Shown here piece after piece: positions 26,346 through 38,676 of a stretch of DNA of 64,000 nt; position 1 is the first letter of the stretch; each line of letters begins with the position of its first letter. The notes under the pieces are model-generated. The model saw only the letters and a list, made by a program, of their open reading frames with translations. It was not told the origin of the DNA and made no database searches. The position numbers and the translations under genes are program-made. Origin of the DNA: Idiomarinaceae bacterium HL-53 (GTDB lineage: Bacteria > Pseudomonadota > Gammaproteobacteria > Enterobacterales > Alteromonadaceae); the NCBI GenBank assembly GCA_001458075.1, contig LN899469.1, positions 434,001 through 498,000 on the forward strand, in the 5' to 3' direction.

Positions 26346-26408
26346 TCTCACAAACAAAAAGTCCGGCGAAGTCTCACAAACAAAAAGCCCGGCGAACAGC
26401 CGGGCTTT
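26346..26408 (-). terminator. rpoC terminator with tandemly repeated 26-bp unit
   Basis: A 10-bp stem (26,384-26,393 with 26,399-26,408, loop gaaca) followed on the minus strand by a T-run is the intrinsic terminator of rpoBC, 23 bp after the rpoC stop. A 25-bp block at 26,372-26,396, containing the T-run and half the stem, is repeated at 26,346-26,370 with one base changed. The second copy lacks a partner arm, so it is a decayed or partial duplicate. Confidence 0.85.
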
Positions 26409-26430
26409 ATTCGTTTTATAGCTGCGTTAT

Positions 26431-29400
26431 TTACGCGTCACTATCTTCCGTGCTGTCATCGCTTTCGCTCAACGCTTCAGAAAGTTGTTGCTCAGCTTCC
26501 GCTGCAGTCACACCACCTTGTTGTGCTATCGCCGCGCGACGTTTGCGCAAACGCTCTTGGTGATAAGCATAACCGGTTCCGGCAGGGATAAGGCGACCCA
26601 CGATGACGTTTTCTTTCAAGCCACGTAAGTTGTCTTCTTTCCCTTGTACTGCTGCTTCCGTAAGAACGCGTGTTGTTTCTTGGAACGAAGCCGCAGAGAT
26701 GAACGACTCAGTTGAAAGCGACGCTTTGGTGATACCGAGCAACTGACGCTCAAAAGTAGCAGGCATTTTGCCAGCGGCTTCTAACGCGCGGTTTACTTCG
26801 ATTACATCTGCGTATTCAACTTGTTCACCCTCGAGTAACTGAGAGTCACCAGGGCTCATAATCAACACTTTACGGAGCATCTGACGTACGATGACTTCGA
26901 TATGCTTGTCGTTAATCTTAACCCCTTGGAGGCGATAAACTTCTTGCACTTCGTTCGTAATGTAGTTCGAAACCGCAGACACACCTCGTAAACGAAGAAT
27001 ATCATGCGGAGCTTCTGGACCATCGGCGATTACTTCACCTTTAGTCACTTGCTCACCTTCGAACACGTTCAACTGACGCCATTTCGGAATCATTTCTTCA
27101 TAATGATCGCCACCATCTAGTGGGGTGATCATCAGGCGACGCTTACCTTTCGTTTCTTTACCAAACGAGACGGTACCCGTGACTTCCGCCAAGATCGCTG
27201 GCTCTTTCGGCTTCCGCGCTTCGAACAAGTCGGCAACGCGTGGTAGACCACCCGTGATATCGCGAGTTTTTGAACCTTCTTGCGGAATACGCGCCAAGGT
27301 ATCACCCACGTTCACTGGCTCGCCATCGCCAAGAGAAACAATCGCGCCACCTGGTAAGAAGTACTGAGCTGGCATATCCGTGCCGGCAATGTTTACGTCT
27401 TTACCTTTCGCGTCTACAAGTTTCACGGCTGGGCGCATGTCTTTACCAGCGCTTGTACGTTCACCTGTTTCAAGCACGACCACACTCGTTAAGCCGGTCA
27501 ATTCGTCTGTTTGTGTACGCATCGTGACACCGTCGATCATATCGACAAACTTAATCTTACCTTTTACTTCGGTAATGATTGGGTGTGTATGCGGATCCCA
27601 CGTACAAACGATTTCGCCTGCTTCCACTTCAGCTTCGTCACGCTTTTTCAGCGTTGCACCGTAAGGAATTTTATAACGCTCGCGCTCTGCACCATGTTGG
27701 TCGATCAACGTCAGCTCTGCAGAACGAGAAGTAATCACTAAGTGACCGTCTACGTTCTCTACGAACTTCGCATTGTGTAACTTAATACGACCTGGATTTT
27801 TCACCTGCACGCTGTTCTCAGCAGAGGCACGTGATGCTGCACCCCCAATGTGGAACGTACGCATGGTTAACTGTGTACCTGGCTCACCGATTGACTGTGC
27901 AGCGATAACACCCACAGATTCACCTTCGTTCACCAAGTGACCACGTGCCAAGTCACGACCATAACAGTTTGAACACACGCCATGTAAAGATTCACAGGTA
28001 ATAACCGAGCGAACTTTCACTTCGTCTACTGAGTGAGCTTCTAAAACGTCACACCATTTTTCGTCCAGCATCGTGTTACGTGGTACCAATACTTCTTCGG
28101 TACCTGGTTGCAATACGTCTTCACATACAACACGACCCAATACACGCTCGCGCAATGGTTCTACAACGTCACCACCTTCTATCAATGGCTTCACTGTTAA
28201 ACCATCGAACGTACCGCAATCAGGTTCGCTCACGACAAGATCCTGTGCCACGTCGACCAAACGACGCGTTAGGTAACCTGAGTTCGCTGTTTTCAGTGCA
28301 GTATCCGCCAAACCTTTCCGCGCACCGTGAGTAGAGATGAAGTACTGAAGCACGTTCAAGCCTTCACGGAAGTTTGCAACGATTGGCGTTTCGATGATTG
28401 AACCGTCTGGCTTCGCCATCAAGCCACGCATACCTGCGAGCTGACGAATCTGTGCGGGTGAACCCCGTGCACCTGAGTCGGCCATCATAAACACTGAGTT
28501 AAATGCTTTTTGCTCTTCTTGCTCGCCCTTTGCATTCACTACGGTTTCTTTCGACAAGTTCTCCATCATCGCCTTCGACACTTTCTCGTTTGCCGTTGAC
28601 CAGATATCGATAACCTTGTTGTATTTCTCACCCGCAGTTACGAGGCCTTGCTCGAATTGCTCTTGAATTTCAGCAACCTGACCTTCGGCATCATCGATAA
28701 TCTCAGCTTTTGCAGCTGGAATTTCCATATCGTTGATACCCACTGAAGAGCCCGACACCATCGCATAATGGAAACCGGTGTACATCAATTGGTCAGCAAA
28801 AATAACCGTTGGCTTCAAACCACAGTCACGGTAGCAGCGGTTCAATAAACGTGAAATCTGCTTTTTACCCATGTCTTGGTTAATTAGATCAAAAGGTAAC
28901 CCCTCAGGCATGATCAACGAGAAGATCGCACGGCCAACCGTGGTATCGTAAATCTTCGTTTCGCGGACCAAATTACCTTCTTCATCTAAGTACGAATTGT
29001 TAATACGTACTTTCACACGTGAGTGCAATTCTGCTTCACGGGTGCGATACGCTTTTTCAGCTTCTTTCGGGCTTTTGAACACCATGCCCTCGCCTTTACC
29101 ATTTACCTTCTCACGGGTCATGTAATACACGCCCAAGACAACGTCTTGTGAAGGTACGATAATTGGCTCACCACTCGCAGGTGAAAGAATGTTGTTGGTT
29201 GACATCATCAACGCGCGCGCTTCCATTTGCGCTTCGAGCGTTAACGGTACGTGCACCGCCATTTGGTCACCGTCGAAGTCGGCGTTGTAAGCAGCACACA
29301 CCAATGGGTGTAACTGAATGGCCTTACCTTCGATTAACACCGGTTCAAACGCTTGGATACCCAAACGGTGAAGCGTTGGTGCACGGTTTAGAAGTACTGG

Positions 29401-30657
29401 ATGCTCGCGAATTACTTCGTCGAGGATATCCCAAACTTCTGCGGTTTCACGCTCAACCATTTTCTTGGCAGCTTTGATCGTGGTCGCTAAGCCACGGCCT
29501 TCAAGCTTGCCGTAAATGAATGGTTTAAATAGCTCAAGCGCCATTTTTTTCGGCAAACCACACTGGTGTAAACGCAGTTTTGGACCGACTGTAATTACAG
29601 AACGACCCGAGTAATCTACACGTTTACCGAGTAAGTTTTGACGGAAACGACCTTGCTTACCTTTGATCATGTCTGCCAAAGATTTCAAAGGACGTTTGTT
29701 CGAACCTGTAATTGCACGACCACGACGACCGTTATCTAACAACGCATCTACCGCTTCTTGCAGCATACGCTTTTCGTTGCGCACGATAATATCTGGTGCA
29801 GCAAGGTCGAGAAGACGCTTCAAACGGTTGTTACGGTTGATCACGCGACGATACAAGTCGTTCAAATCTGAAGTTGCGAAACGACCGCCATCCAAAGGCA
29901 CTAATGGACGAAGATCCGGTGGTAACACCGGCAATACTTGCATGATCATCCACTCAGGCTTGTTCCCAGAGAAGTGGAACGACTCAAGTAATTTCAAACG
30001 CTTGCTAATTTTCTTACGCTTGGTCTCTGAATTCGTTTCAGGCAATTCTTCGCGCATTGAACGAATCTCAGTTTCGAGATCGATGCTACGAAGTAAGTGC
30101 AATACTGCTTCTGCACCCATTTTCGCTTCAAACTCGTCACCATGCTCTTCCAACGCATCGAGGTATTCTTCTTCAGTCAACAATGAACCCACTTCCAAAG
30201 AAGTAAGGCCCGCGTCGATCACTACATACGATTCGAAATAGAGAATGCGTTCGATATCACGTAACGTCATATCGAGCATTAAACCAATGCGGCTAGGCAA
30301 TGATTTCAAGAACCAAATGTGGGCAACTGGGCTTGCTAATTCGATGTGGCCCATGCGCTCACGACGCACTTTGGTCAAGGTAACTTCAACGCCACACTTC
30401 TCACAAATAACGCCACGGTGCTTCAAACGCTTGTATTTACCGCACAAGCACTCGTAATCTTTCACTGGACCAAAGATGCGCGCACAAAACAACCCGTCAC
30501 GCTCTGGTTTGAACGTACGGTAGTTGATTGTTTCCGGCTTTTTCACTTCACCGAAAGACCAGCTACGAATTTGATCTGGCGACGCCAAACCAATTCGAAT
30601 ACGGTCAAACTCATCTGTTTCTTTAGTCGGCTTCAGAAGCTTTAATAAATCTTTCAC
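26431..30657 (-). CDS. rpoC: RNA polymerase beta' subunit
   Basis: Beta' forms the catalytic cleft of RNA polymerase with beta. The 1408-residue protein has the N-terminal zinc ribbon ([22 protein letters not shown]), the Mg-binding motif [12 protein letters not shown], the bridge/trigger region ([29 protein letters not shown]) and the second zinc site ([16 protein letters not shown]). It starts with GTG at 30,657 after the ribosome binding site AGGAGA. Length matches E. coli RpoC (1407). It follows rpoB by 63 bp and ends at a strong terminator. Confidence 0.99.
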   Translation of the reverse strand: MKDLLKLLKPTKETDEFDRIRIGLASPDQIRSWSFGEVKKPETINYRTFKPERDGLFCARIFGPVKDYECLCGKYKRLKHRGVICEKCGVEVTLTKVRRERMGHIELASPVAHIWFLKSLPSRIGLMLDMTLRDIERILYFESYVVIDAGLTSLEVGSLLTEEEYLDALEEHGDEFEAKMGAEAVLHLLRSIDLETEIRSMREELPETNSETKRKKISKRLKLLESFHFSGNKPEWMIMQVLPVLPPDLRPLVPLDGGRFATSDLNDLYRRVINRNNRLKRLLDLAAPDIIVRNEKRMLQEAVDALLDNGRRGRAITGSNKRPLKSLADMIKGKQGRFRQNLLGKRVDYSGRSVITVGPKLRLHQCGLPKKMALELFKPFIYGKLEGRGLATTIKAAKKMVERETAEVWDILDEVIREHPVLLNRAPTLHRLGIQAFEPVLIEGKAIQLHPLVCAAYNADFDGDQMAVHVPLTLEAQMEARALMMSTNNILSPASGEPIIVPSQDVVLGVYYMTREKVNGKGEGMVFKSPKEAEKAYRTREAELHSRVKVRINNSYLDEEGNLVRETKIYDTTVGRAIFSLIMPEGLPFDLINQDMGKKQISRLLNRCYRDCGLKPTVIFADQLMYTGFHYAMVSGSSVGINDMEIPAAKAEIIDDAEGQVAEIQEQFEQGLVTAGEKYNKVIDIWSTANEKVSKAMMENLSKETVVNAKGEQEEQKAFNSVFMMADSGARGSPAQIRQLAGMRGLMAKPDGSIIETPIVANFREGLNVLQYFISTHGARKGLADTALKTANSGYLTRRLVDVAQDLVVSEPDCGTFDGLTVKPLIEGGDVVEPLRERVLGRVVCEDVLQPGTEEVLVPRNTMLDEKWCDVLEAHSVDEVKVRSVITCESLHGVCSNCYGRDLARGHLVNEGESVGVIAAQSIGEPGTQLTMRTFHIGGAASRASAENSVQVKNPGRIKLHNAKFVENVDGHLVITSRSAELTLIDQHGAERERYKIPYGATLKKRDEAEVEAGEIVCTWDPHTHPIITEVKGKIKFVDMIDGVTMRTQTDELTGLTSVVVLETGERTSAGKDMRPAVKLVDAKGKDVNIAGTDMPAQYFLPGGAIVSLGDGEPVNVGDTLARIPQEGSKTRDITGGLPRVADLFEARKPKEPAILAEVTGTVSFGKETKGKRRLMITPLDGGDHYEEMIPKWRQLNVFEGEQVTKGEVIADGPEAPHDILRLRGVSAVSNYITNEVQEVYRLQGVKINDKHIEVIVRQMLRKVLIMSPGDSQLLEGEQVEYADVIEVNRALEAAGKMPATFERQLLGITKASLSTESFISAASFQETTRVLTEAAVQGKEDNLRGLKENVIVGRLIPAGTGYAYHQERLRKRRAAIAQQGGVTAAEAEQQLSEALSESDDSTEDSDA

Positions 30658-30720
30658 GTTTCATCTCCTGTCGGAGTTAAGTCTTGCTAGGGGCCCCGAA
30701 GGACCCCTACCCCGGGGTCG

Positions 30721-33700
30721 TTACTCGTCTTCCAACTCGATATTGATACCGAGCGAGCGAATTTCCTTCAACAATACGTTGAACGACTCCGGCATGCCTG
30801 GATCCATCTGGTGGTTACCATCGACGATGTTCTTATACATCTTCGTACGGCCGTTGACGTCGTCTGATTTCACCGTCAGCATTTCTTGCAACGTATACGC
30901 TGCACCGTATGCTTCCAGTGCCCACACTTCCATCTCACCGAAGCGTTGACCACCAAACTGAGCTTTACCACCCAGCGGTTGCTGCGTAACAAGGCTGTAA
31001 GAACCTGTCGAACGCGCATGCATCTTGTCGTCTACCAAGTGGTTCAATTTCAGCATATACATGTAACCTACAGTTACAGGGCGCTCAAATGTGTCACCGG
31101 TACGGCCATCAAATAGTTTGATTTGGCCCGACTCTGGCAAGTCAGCGAGTTTTAACAAACCTTTAATCTCGCTCTCCACAGCACCGTCGAATACTGGCGT
31201 TGCAATTGGCAAACCTTTTTTCAGGTTACCCGCAAGGCGCAGAACTTCTTCGTCGCTGAACTCGTCAAGGTTCACATCTTGGCGACCTTTACCGAGATCA
31301 TAAACACGCTGCAAGAACTCACGCATTTCCTTCACTTTTGCTTGTGCTTCGAGCATCGCTTCAATCTTACGACCGATACCGCGCGCCGCAGCGCCTAAGT
31401 GAGTTTCAAGGATCTGACCTACGTTCATCCGCGACGGTACACCGAGTGGGTTCAATACGAGATCCACTGGCTCACCGTTTTCGTCGTAAGGCATGTCTTC
31501 TACTGGCACGATGGTTGAAATTACACCTTTGTTACCATGACGGCCGGCCATCTTATCACCCGGCTGAATGCGACGTTTTACCGCAAGGTAAACCTTCACA
31601 ATTTTCAACACACCTGGTTGTAAGTCATCACCTTGGGTGATTTTGCGACGCTTCGCTTCATAACGTTTGTCGTAATCGGCGCGAATTTCTTCGTGCTGTG
31701 CAGCAAGCTGCTCAAGGTCTTGTTGTGCGTCTTCGCTCTTCAAGTTCTGTGTTAACCACTTCTGACGGTCAATAGCGGCTAATTTAGACTCGTCGAACCC
31801 GTTCGCTAATAACAAGCTACGAACGCGCGTGAAGATACCTTCTTCAAGGATCTTGAACTCGTCAGTTAAGTCTTTCTTAACCTGAGCAAGCTGCATTGCT
31901 TCAATGTCTAGTGCACGCTTGTCTTTCTCTACACCGTCACGGGTAAATACTTGTACATCAATAACTGTACCATTTACGCCATTAGGCACGCGAAGTGAGC
32001 TGTCTTTCACGTCAGAAGCTTTCTCACCGAAAATTGCACGGAGAAGTTTTTCTTCTGGTGTAAGCTGCGTTTCACCTTTCGGGGTTACTTTACCCACGAG
32101 GATGTCACCGCCATTCACTTCTGCACCAATGTAAACAACACCAGACTCGTCTAGCTTGCTCAATGCAGACTCACCCACGTTTGGAATGTCTGCAGTAATT
32201 TCTTCAGAACCCAACTTGGTGTCGCGCGCAACACAGTTCAATTCTTGAATGTGAATCGTGGTAAGGCGATCTTCTTGCACCACACGTTCGCTGATCAAGA
32301 TTGAATCTTCGAAGTTGTAACCATTCCAAGGCATGAACGCTACGCGCATGTTCTGACCCAGCGCAAGTTCACCCATGTCGGTAGAAGGACCGTCTGCTAA
32401 CACGTCACCGCGCTGAACAGGTTCGCCGTTACGTACCGTTGGCTTCTGATTAATACATGTGTTTTGGTTCGAACGCGTGTATTTAGTTAGGTTGTAGATA
32501 TCGATTCCAGCTTCACCTGGGATCATTTCTTCTTCGTTCACGCGAACCACAATACGGCCCGCGTCTACGTAATCAACCACACCACCACGTTTTGCAACGA
32601 CCGTGACACCTGAGTCTACGGCAACGGTACGCTCAATACCTGTACCTACTAACGGCTTGTCGGCACGTAAGCTAGGTACTGCTTGGCGTTGCATGTTTGA
32701 ACCCATCAATGCACGGTTCGCGTCATCGTGTTCTAGGAACGGAATCAAACTCGCGGCAATCGATACGATCTGCTGCGGCGATACGTCCATGAATTGGATG
32801 TCGTCACGGTTCATCAATGTGAATTCGTTATTGAAACGACAAGGTACGAGATCTTCAACAATCTCACCTTTTTCGTTCAATTGAATATTCGCCTGTGCAA
32901 TTGCGTACTTACCTTCTTCAATTGCTGACAAGTATTCTACGTCGTCGGTAACTACTCCGTTTGCAACCTTACGATATGGCGTTTCTAAGAAGCCATATTC
33001 ATTGGTACGTGAAAACGTAGACAATGAGTTAATCAAACCGATGTTTGGACCTTCAGGTGTTTCGATTGGACATAAACGACCGTAGTGCGTCGGATGTACG
33101 TCACGAACTTCGAAGCCTGCACGCTCACGCGTCAAACCACCTGGACCTAAAGCAGAAATACGACGTTTATGCGTGACTTCTGACAATGGGTTGTTTTGAT
33201 CCATAAACTGAGACAATTGGCTTGAGCCAAAGAACTCTTTCACCGCGGCAGAGATCGGCTTCGCGTTAATCAAGTCTTGCGGCATCACGTTGTCCAAATC
33301 ACCTTGGCTCAAACGCTCTTTTACAGCGCGTTCTACACGAACCAAACCAACTCGGAACTGGTTTTCAGCCATTTCACCTACTGAACGAATACGACGGTTA
33401 CCGAGGTGGTCGATATCATCGACAACATCTAAACCGTTACGAATTTCGATCAATTTCTTCATCACTTCAACGATGTCTTCCTTCGTTAAAATGCCTGGAC
33501 CCGTTTGATCATCACGCCCTAAACGACGGTTGAACTTCATGCGACCTACTGTAGAAAGATCGTAACGGTCTTCAGAGAAGAATAGGTTTTCAAATAAGCT
33601 TTCAGCTGCGTCTTTAGTGGGCGGCTCGCCCGGACGCATCATGCGGTAAATCTCAACAAGCGCTTCTAAGCGATTGGTTGAACCATCAATACGCATGGTT

Positions 33701-34749
33701 TCGCTGATGTAAGGACCATGATCGAGGTCGTTTACAAACAACGTTTCAAATTTCTTGAAGCCAGCTTCGCGAAGTGCCGCAAGTGACTCTAGCGTTAATA
33801 GACTGTTTGCAGTCGCTGCCACTTCTCCAGTTTTTTTGTTTACGTAATCTTTGGCTAATACCTTATCGATTAAGTAATCCGCTGGAACTTCCATTTCTTT
33901 GATATTCAAATCAGTGATTTGTTTGATATGGCGAGCCGTTACACGACGGCCTTTCTCTACAATCACGTCGCCGTCTGGGCTCTTAATATCAAAGAGTGCA
34001 GTTTCGCCACGAAGACGCTCTGGAACAAGTTCCATAAAGATCTTATCGCGACGCACTTCAAACTTAGTGGTCTCGAAGAACATTTCGAGAATTTGCTCGT
34101 CGGTATACTCAAGCGCACGCAAAATAATGGTAGCTGGCAACTTACGACGGCGATCAATACGCACGAACACGTTGTCTTTCGGGTCAAACTCAAAATCGAG
34201 CCATGAACCACGATAAGGAATCACACGTGCGTTATATAAAACTTTACCAGATGAGTGTGTTTTACCACGGTCGTGATCAAAGAACACACCTGGTGAACGG
34301 TGTAGCTGAGAAACGATAACACGCTCTGTACCATTGATTACAAAGGTACCGTTGTCAGTCATGAGCGGAATTTCGCCCATGTAAACTTCCTGTTCTTTGA
34401 TGTTCTTCACCGTGCCTGCCGGTGCATCTTTATCGTACACAACCAAGCGCAGTGTTACGCGTAATGGTGCAGAATAAGTGACGCCACGAATTTGACACTC
34501 GTTCACATCGAATACTGGCTCTCCAAGGCGATAGCTGACGTATTGCAGCTCAGTGTTGCCGGAGTAGCTCGCAATTGGGAAGACTGAACGAAACGCCGCT
34601 TCAAGACCGTATTGGCCTTCGTCGTCCGCATCAATAAACTTCTTAAAAGAGTCGAGCTGTGTTGAGAGCAAATAAGGAACTTCTAGTACCTGGGGACGTT
34701 TCCCGAAGTCCTTACGAATACGTTTTTTTTCAGAGTAGGAGTACGCCAT
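30721..34749 (-). CDS. rpoB: RNA polymerase beta subunit
   Basis: Beta carries much of the active centre and the rifampicin pocket. The 1342-residue protein is exactly E. coli length. The rifampicin region ([30 protein letters not shown]) carries wild-type residues at the usual resistance positions. The C-terminus ([19 protein letters not shown]) is standard. The ATG at 34,749 follows an intergenic attenuator hairpin. rpoC follows on the same transcript. Confidence 0.99.
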   Translation of the reverse strand: MAYSYSEKKRIRKDFGKRPQVLEVPYLLSTQLDSFKKFIDADDEGQYGLEAAFRSVFPIASYSGNTELQYVSYRLGEPVFDVNECQIRGVTYSAPLRVTLRLVVYDKDAPAGTVKNIKEQEVYMGEIPLMTDNGTFVINGTERVIVSQLHRSPGVFFDHDRGKTHSSGKVLYNARVIPYRGSWLDFEFDPKDNVFVRIDRRRKLPATIILRALEYTDEQILEMFFETTKFEVRRDKIFMELVPERLRGETALFDIKSPDGDVIVEKGRRVTARHIKQITDLNIKEMEVPADYLIDKVLAKDYVNKKTGEVAATANSLLTLESLAALREAGFKKFETLFVNDLDHGPYISETMRIDGSTNRLEALVEIYRMMRPGEPPTKDAAESLFENLFFSEDRYDLSTVGRMKFNRRLGRDDQTGPGILTKEDIVEVMKKLIEIRNGLDVVDDIDHLGNRRIRSVGEMAENQFRVGLVRVERAVKERLSQGDLDNVMPQDLINAKPISAAVKEFFGSSQLSQFMDQNNPLSEVTHKRRISALGPGGLTRERAGFEVRDVHPTHYGRLCPIETPEGPNIGLINSLSTFSRTNEYGFLETPYRKVANGVVTDDVEYLSAIEEGKYAIAQANIQLNEKGEIVEDLVPCRFNNEFTLMNRDDIQFMDVSPQQIVSIAASLIPFLEHDDANRALMGSNMQRQAVPSLRADKPLVGTGIERTVAVDSGVTVVAKRGGVVDYVDAGRIVVRVNEEEMIPGEAGIDIYNLTKYTRSNQNTCINQKPTVRNGEPVQRGDVLADGPSTDMGELALGQNMRVAFMPWNGYNFEDSILISERVVQEDRLTTIHIQELNCVARDTKLGSEEITADIPNVGESALSKLDESGVVYIGAEVNGGDILVGKVTPKGETQLTPEEKLLRAIFGEKASDVKDSSLRVPNGVNGTVIDVQVFTRDGVEKDKRALDIEAMQLAQVKKDLTDEFKILEEGIFTRVRSLLLANGFDESKLAAIDRQKWLTQNLKSEDAQQDLEQLAAQHEEIRADYDKRYEAKRRKITQGDDLQPGVLKIVKVYLAVKRRIQPGDKMAGRHGNKGVISTIVPVEDMPYDENGEPVDLVLNPLGVPSRMNVGQILETHLGAAARGIGRKIEAMLEAQAKVKEMREFLQRVYDLGKGRQDVNLDEFSDEEVLRLAGNLKKGLPIATPVFDGAVESEIKGLLKLADLPESGQIKLFDGRTGDTFERPVTVGYMYMLKLNHLVDDKMHARSTGSYSLVTQQPLGGKAQFGGQRFGEMEVWALEAYGAAYTLQEMLTVKSDDVNGRTKMYKNIVDGNHQMDPGMPESFNVLLKEIRSLGINIELEDE

Positions 34750-34888
34750 GGGGTTCCTCAGCTAGCTGATTTCTGACCCAAGCTGCCTAATAATGGCAGC
34801 AGCCAACAGATCTTGTCACAATCCGTCCGCCTGTGTTTGGTTGTAGGAGCGGGTCAGAACACAGGAAACCGACCCATCCTTTTTAGCG

Positions 34889-34921
34889 CAAAAAGGCTGG
34901 TGATTATAAAATCACCAGCCT
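34889..34921 (-). terminator. attenuator hairpin between rplL and rpoB
   Basis: A perfect 12-bp stem (34,894-34,905 with 34,910-34,921, 4-nt loop) followed on the minus strand by TTTTT lies in the 207-bp rplL-rpoB gap. In E. coli a partial terminator in the same place lowers rpoBC transcription relative to the ribosomal protein genes; the same is expected here. Confidence 0.85.
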
Positions 34922-34956
34922 AAAGCCTTTTACGGCCTTATTTCAAGTCAAGTGTA

Positions 34957-35334
34957 TTACTTAACTTCAACTTCAGCACCAGCTTCTTCAAGCTCTTTTT
35001 TCAGCGCTTCAGCGTCGTCTTTAGATACGCCTTCTTTCACTGCTACTGGAGCTGATTCAACCATTGCTTTTGCTTCTTTCAAGCCAAGACCAGTTGCACT
35101 GCGAACCGCTTTGATAGCAGCAACTTTGTTACCGCCAGCAGCTTTCAGGATTACGTCGAACTCAGTCTTTTCTTCAGCTGCAGCAGCGTCACCGCCAGCA
35201 GCAGGAGCAGCTACTGCAACAGCAGCAGAAGCGTCAACGCCGAATTTTTCTTCAGCAGCTTCGATCAACTCTACCAATTCCATAACTGGCATTTCAGCGA
35301 TCGCGTTTAAGATATCTTCTTTAGTCAGAGCCAT
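34957..35334 (-). CDS. rplL: 50S ribosomal protein L7/L12
   Basis: L7/L12 forms the flexible stalk that recruits translation factors. The 125-residue acidic protein has the N-terminal dimerisation part ([20 protein letters not shown]), an Ala-rich hinge (residues of about 35-55) and the factor-binding C-terminal domain ([20 protein letters not shown]). It lies 49 bp after rplJ in the usual operon. Confidence 0.99.
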   Translation of the reverse strand: MALTKEDILNAIAEMPVMELVELIEAAEEKFGVDASAAVAVAAPAAGGDAAAAEEKTEFDVILKAAGGNKVAAIKAVRSATGLGLKEAKAMVESAPVAVKEGVSKDDAEALKKELEEAGAEVEVK

Positions 35335-35383
35335 TTCTCTAAACTCCCGGGTTTAAGTAAATAAAAGTAAATTGTTAAGTCGC

Positions 35384-35902
35384 TTATTTGGCGTCTTTGA
35401 TTGCTGACAATACGCGAACGAACTTCGTAGGTACTTCGTTGATAGTACGAACAAACTTCGATACAGGCGCTTTGAATGTCGCAAGCAATTTGGCCAACGC
35501 TTCGTCGCGTGTTGGAAGCGATGCTACTGCGTCTAGCTTTTCTGGACCTAATAGGCCAGAACCGATAGAAAGAGCAGTCACTTTCAGGTTTTTGTTTTCC
35601 TTGGCGAAATCTTTGAACAGACGCGCTGCTCCACCAGGGGCTTCAATTGAGAAACCATAAACAAGAGGACCTGTCAGTGCCGGATCCATGTCTTCAAACT
35701 TAGTGCCTTGAAAAGCGCGTTTTGCTAATGTGTTACGAATAACTTTTACGTAAACACCTTGCTCACGGGCTTTAGCACGAAGCGCAGTCATGTCCGCAAC
35801 TTCCATACCACGATACTCAGCAACAGCGACGGATAGAGCTTCTGAAGCTACTTCGTTAACTTCTTTAACGATCAGCTTTTTTGCTTCTAAACCTAGTGCC
35901 AC
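35384..35902 (-). CDS. rplJ: 50S ribosomal protein L10
   Basis: L10 anchors L7/L12 to the ribosome and represses its own operon by binding the leader mRNA. I place the start at the GTG at 35,902 (giving [17 protein letters not shown], 172 aa), since it matches the family's N-terminus and has GAGGTGAT upstream. An in-frame ATG at 35,935 would add 11 residues unlike L10. The body ([16 protein letters not shown] [31 protein letters not shown]) is typical. Confidence 0.96.
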   Translation of the reverse strand: MALGLEAKKLIVKEVNEVASEALSVAVAEYRGMEVADMTALRAKAREQGVYVKVIRNTLAKRAFQGTKFEDMDPALTGPLVYGFSIEAPGGAARLFKDFAKENKNLKVTALSIGSGLLGPEKLDAVASLPTRDEALAKLLATFKAPVSKFVRTINEVPTKFVRVLSAIKDAK

Positions 35903-35989
35903 TAGTATCACCTCGTTTTCAAGGAGTAACGGCAAATGCCATACTCCATCGTTACAATTTGGTGAGTTTGCTTGCGCGCTCTCACCGCT

Positions 35990-36160
35990 TTGTCACGGTG
36001 AATCTCTTACCCAGAGAGTCTGAGTCGGATATCACCATCTGCGCAGGCCCCTCTTATACAAGCAGAAGCGATTAAGTTCTTGCCTCTCGACACGAACGCC
36101 TGCGGTCTTGGATGGGAGCCACTTCAACAACTTTATGAGGAGGCGACTCCAACCCTAAAA
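35990..36160 (-). promoter_or_regulatory. ribosomal protein L10 leader
   Basis: The 277-bp gap before rplJ contains the conserved pair of segments known from enterobacterial rplJ leaders: agaccgcaggcg (complement of 36,097-36,108) and cctgcgcagatggtga (around 36,033-36,047), which can pair through cgcagg/cctgcg. L10 or the L10-L7/L12 complex is expected to bind here and control rplJ and rplL translation. Recognition is by motif and position; the full fold was not computed. Confidence 0.65.
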
Positions 36161-36179
36161 CCTTACTTCAAACGTTTGC

Positions 36180-36881
36180 TTAAGCGCGTACGTCTAAAGT
36201 TGCTTGATCAACGCGAACACCTGCACCCATCGTGGTTGAGAGGCTAACGCGGTTGATGAAAGTACCTTTAGCTGAAGAAGGCTTCGCTTTCTTCAATGCT
36301 ACTAAAAGTGCTTCTAAGTTTTCTTTCAACTTCACGTCGTCGAAGTCTACGCGACCGATCGTGCAGTGAATAATACCGTTTTTATCGTTACGATAACGTA
36401 CCTGACCTGCTTTCGCGTTTTGTACCGCTGTTGCAACGTCTGGAGTTACTGTACCAGTTTTTGGGTTTGGCATCAGGCCACGTGGACCTAAGATTTGACC
36501 TAACTGACCAACAACGCGCATTGCATCAGGAGAAGCAATCACCACGTCGAAGTTCATCTCGCCTTTTTTAACTTGCTCTGCGAGGTCTTCCATACCCACA
36601 AGATCAGCACCGGCAGCTTTCGCCTTGTCTACGTTTGCACCTGAAGTGAAAACAGCAACGCGAACGTCACGGCCAGTTCCGTTTGGCAACACAGTTGCGC
36701 CACGAACGTTTTGATCTGATTTACGAGCGTCGATGCCGAGATTTACTGCAACGTCAACGCTTTCAGTGAATTTTGCTGTCGCAAGCTTTTTCAATAAAGC
36801 AATCGCTTCATTGATTTCGTAATCGCGCGAGTTATCAACTGCTTCGCGAATCGCTTTCATACGCTTAGTTAAACGTGCCAT
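36180..36881 (-). CDS. rplA: 50S ribosomal protein L1
   Basis: L1 binds 23S rRNA at the E-site stalk and represses translation of the rplKA operon. The 233-residue protein starts [16 protein letters not shown] and includes the signature [16 protein letters not shown]. It is 3 bp downstream of rplK, so translation is coupled. Confidence 0.98.
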   Translation of the reverse strand: MARLTKRMKAIREAVDNSRDYEINEAIALLKKLATAKFTESVDVAVNLGIDARKSDQNVRGATVLPNGTGRDVRVAVFTSGANVDKAKAAGADLVGMEDLAEQVKKGEMNFDVVIASPDAMRVVGQLGQILGPRGLMPNPKTGTVTPDVATAVQNAKAGQVRYRNDKNGIIHCTIGRVDFDDVKLKENLEALLVALKKAKPSSAKGTFINRVSLSTTMGAGVRVDQATLDVRA

Positions 36882-36884
36882 GAC

Positions 36885-37313
36885 TTACCCCTCTACCTTC
36901 AAACCCATTGAACGAGCAGAACCTGCGATAGTACGCACAGCAGCGTCTAGGTCGGCAGCAGTCAAATCTGGTTCTTTGGTTTTCGCGATTTCTTCCAATT
37001 GAGCACGTGTCACAGTACCGACTTTCTCAGTATTTGGACGGCCTGAACCACTCTTAATACCTGCAGCTTTCTTCAACAAGAAAGACGCTGGCGGAGTTTT
37101 CGTGATGAACGTAAACGAACGATCTTCGAAAACAGTGATTTCAACTGGAACTGGAGCACCTTTTTCAAGGCTGTCTGTTTGCGCGTTAAACGCTTTACAG
37201 AATTCCATAATATTCACACCGTGTTGACCCAATGCAGGACCGACCGGTGGCGAAGGGTTTGCCGCACCAGCTGCTACTTGCAACTTGATGATGGCGGAGA
37301 CTTTCTTAGCCAT
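36885..37313 (-). CDS. rplK: 50S ribosomal protein L11
   Basis: L11 forms part of the GTPase-associated centre and is needed for RelA activation. The 142-residue protein starts [20 protein letters not shown], with the thiostrepton-site prolines ([13 protein letters not shown]). It is first of the rplKA unit, about 90 bp downstream of a promoter overlapping the end of nusG. Confidence 0.98.
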   Translation of the reverse strand: MAKKVSAIIKLQVAAGAANPSPPVGPALGQHGVNIMEFCKAFNAQTDSLEKGAPVPVEITVFEDRSFTFITKTPPASFLLKKAAGIKSGSGRPNTEKVGTVTRAQLEEIAKTKEPDLTAADLDAAVRTIAGSARSMGLKVEG

Positions 37314-37401
37314 GATAAAAACCTCTGTTTAAGGGTGAAACGCCTCGTAAGCCAAGAGGAGACTTACTCAAACGGCTACCCATTCATAAAAACGGACGCG
37401 G

Positions 37402-37430
37402 ATTGTATAGGAATCCGCCACCTTGATCAA
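37402..37430 (-). promoter_or_regulatory. promoter of rplKA
   Basis: On the minus strand TTGATC (37,425-37,430) and TACAAT (37,402-37,407) are spaced by 17 bp and followed by a GC-rich discriminator (ccgcgtccg). The -35 overlaps the nusG stop codon. This corresponds in place to the E. coli rplK promoter. Confidence 0.7.
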
Positions 37431-37972
37431 CCTTTTTCGACTTGGCTAAAATCCAAATCGACTGGCGTTGAACGGCCAAAAATTGAAACCGATACTTTCA
37501 TGCGACTCTTTTCGTAGTCGACTTCTTCTACCGTACCGTTAAAGTCGGCGAATGGACCATCGGTAACACGTACCATTTCACCCGGCTCGAACAATGTCTT
37601 CGGACGCGGTTTGTCGGCCGATTCAGTTAAGCGGTTCAAAATTGCGTCCGCTTCCTTTTGCGTAATAGGTGCTGGGCGTTCTGCAGTTCCGCCGATAAAG
37701 CCAAGTACCCGTGGCGTGCTCTTCACTAGGTGCCAAGTTTGGTCGTCCATTGACATTTCAACTAGCACATACCCTGGGAAAAATTTGCGTTCACTCTTCC
37801 GCTTTTGCGTACCACGCATTTCTACCACTTCTTCGGTTGGCACGAGAATTTGACCGAAACGGTCTTCCATTCCATGCAACTTGATTTGTTCTTGCAAAAT
37901 TTTTGCAACGCGGCCTTCATAACCTGAGAAAGCTTGAACTACATACCAACGTTTTTTTGCTTCTTCTGCCAT
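37427..37972 (-). CDS. nusG: transcription antitermination factor NusG
   Basis: NusG binds elongating RNA polymerase and links it to Rho or to the ribosome. The 181-residue protein has the N-terminal NGN domain ([25 protein letters not shown]) and a C-terminal KOW domain ([22 protein letters not shown]). Length equals that of E. coli. It lies 19 bp after secE, the universal order. Confidence 0.98.
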   Translation of the reverse strand: MAEEAKKRWYVVQAFSGYEGRVAKILQEQIKLHGMEDRFGQILVPTEEVVEMRGTQKRKSERKFFPGYVLVEMSMDDQTWHLVKSTPRVLGFIGGTAERPAPITQKEADAILNRLTESADKPRPKTLFEPGEMVRVTDGPFADFNGTVEEVDYEKSRMKVSVSIFGRSTPVDLDFSQVEKG

Positions 37973-37991
37973 TTTTGCTCTCCCAGCTTAA

Positions 37992-38369
37992 TTAAACTGA
38001 TACGCCGGTTGCGAAACCAACGACGCGCACAAGAATACCGTCAAGGCCCCATAAAATAAGCGCAACAACCACAGTCGCGGCCAACACAATCAAGGTCGTG
38101 TTTGTTGCTTCTTTACGCGATGGCCATACGACCTTACGTACTTCCGTGCGACTTTCCTTGGCAAACCCTAAGAACTGCTTACCGCGTAAAGTACTTGCCG
38201 CAGTAAATGCCGCTAATACGACGAGCAGGATGACGCCAAGGGCGCGGAATACCACAGAAACTTCACTGAAATATGAATTACCCACCACTGCCGCAGCAAG
38301 TAAAGCAATCGCGATCAACCACTTCACTGTGTCCATTGGGCTTGCTTGACTCTCTGTATTTGCACTCAT
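37992..38369 (-). CDS. secE: preprotein translocase subunit SecE
   Basis: SecE clamps the SecYEG channel in the inner membrane. The 125-residue protein has three membrane helices (about 15-35, 40-58 and 93-120) in the extended enterobacterial form. The conserved cytoplasmic amphipathic segment FAKESRTEVRKVVWPSRKEA precedes the last helix. It lies 59 bp after tRNA-Trp, probably on the same transcript. Confidence 0.97.
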   Translation of the reverse strand: MSANTESQASPMDTVKWLIAIALLAAAVVGNSYFSEVSVVFRALGVILLVVLAAFTAASTLRGKQFLGFAKESRTEVRKVVWPSRKEATNTTLIVLAATVVVALILWGLDGILVRVVGFATGVSV

Positions 38370-38428
38370 GTTTCAAAATCCTGCACATTTTGCTGTAAAA
38401 ACACACGCTCGCCGCATGTGAAAAAATC

Positions 38429-38505
38429 TGGCAGGGGTGGAGGGATTCGAACCCCCAACCGTCGGTTTTGGAGACCGCTGTTCTACCAATTGGAACTACA
38501 CCCCT
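38429..38505 (-). tRNA. tRNA-Trp (CCA)
   Basis: The minus strand folds as a cloverleaf with acceptor AGGGGTG/CACCCCT, anticodon loop CTCCAAA (anticodon CCA), T-loop GGTTCGAATCC and an encoded 3' CCA. It precedes secE and is often co-transcribed with secE-nusG in this group. Confidence 0.97.
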
Positions 38506-38609
38506 AGAAACTTTCTAGCCATTCGCCCGATACACTAACCTTGTGCATTTCAAACCATGCTGTTTGCATGCAAGGGATTTTATAGGGAAGTGACCAGAAT
38601 GGACGCGCC

Positions 38610-38637
38610 ATTATACCGATAGGACTCGGAAAAGCAA
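38610..38637 (-). promoter_or_regulatory. promoter of tRNA-Trp-secE-nusG
   Basis: On the minus strand TTGCTT (38,632-38,637), a 16-bp spacer and a perfect TATAAT (38,610-38,615) are followed by the GC-rich discriminator ggcgcg, as in stringently controlled stable-RNA promoters. It lies about 100 bp before the tRNA. Confidence 0.65.
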
Positions 38638-38676
38638 GCTTCCAAATGGGGTGATTAGCACAATCTGAGGATGTTT

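Larger units (their letters stand above)
26127..26430 (-). other. rpoC-rpsL intergenic region with str leader
   Basis: This 304-bp gap holds, in transcription order, the rpoC terminator with a duplicated half, the rpsL promoter and a leader of about 140 nt before rpsL. Within the leader, imperfectly complementary GC-rich arms around 26,163-26,205 could fold. No gene is visible. Confidence 0.7.

Noticed and set aside
29663..30241. 192-aa plus-strand frame opposite rpoC
   Set aside because: Antisense shadow of a highly conserved gene, Ser/Arg-rich, typical of reverse reading of biased codons.
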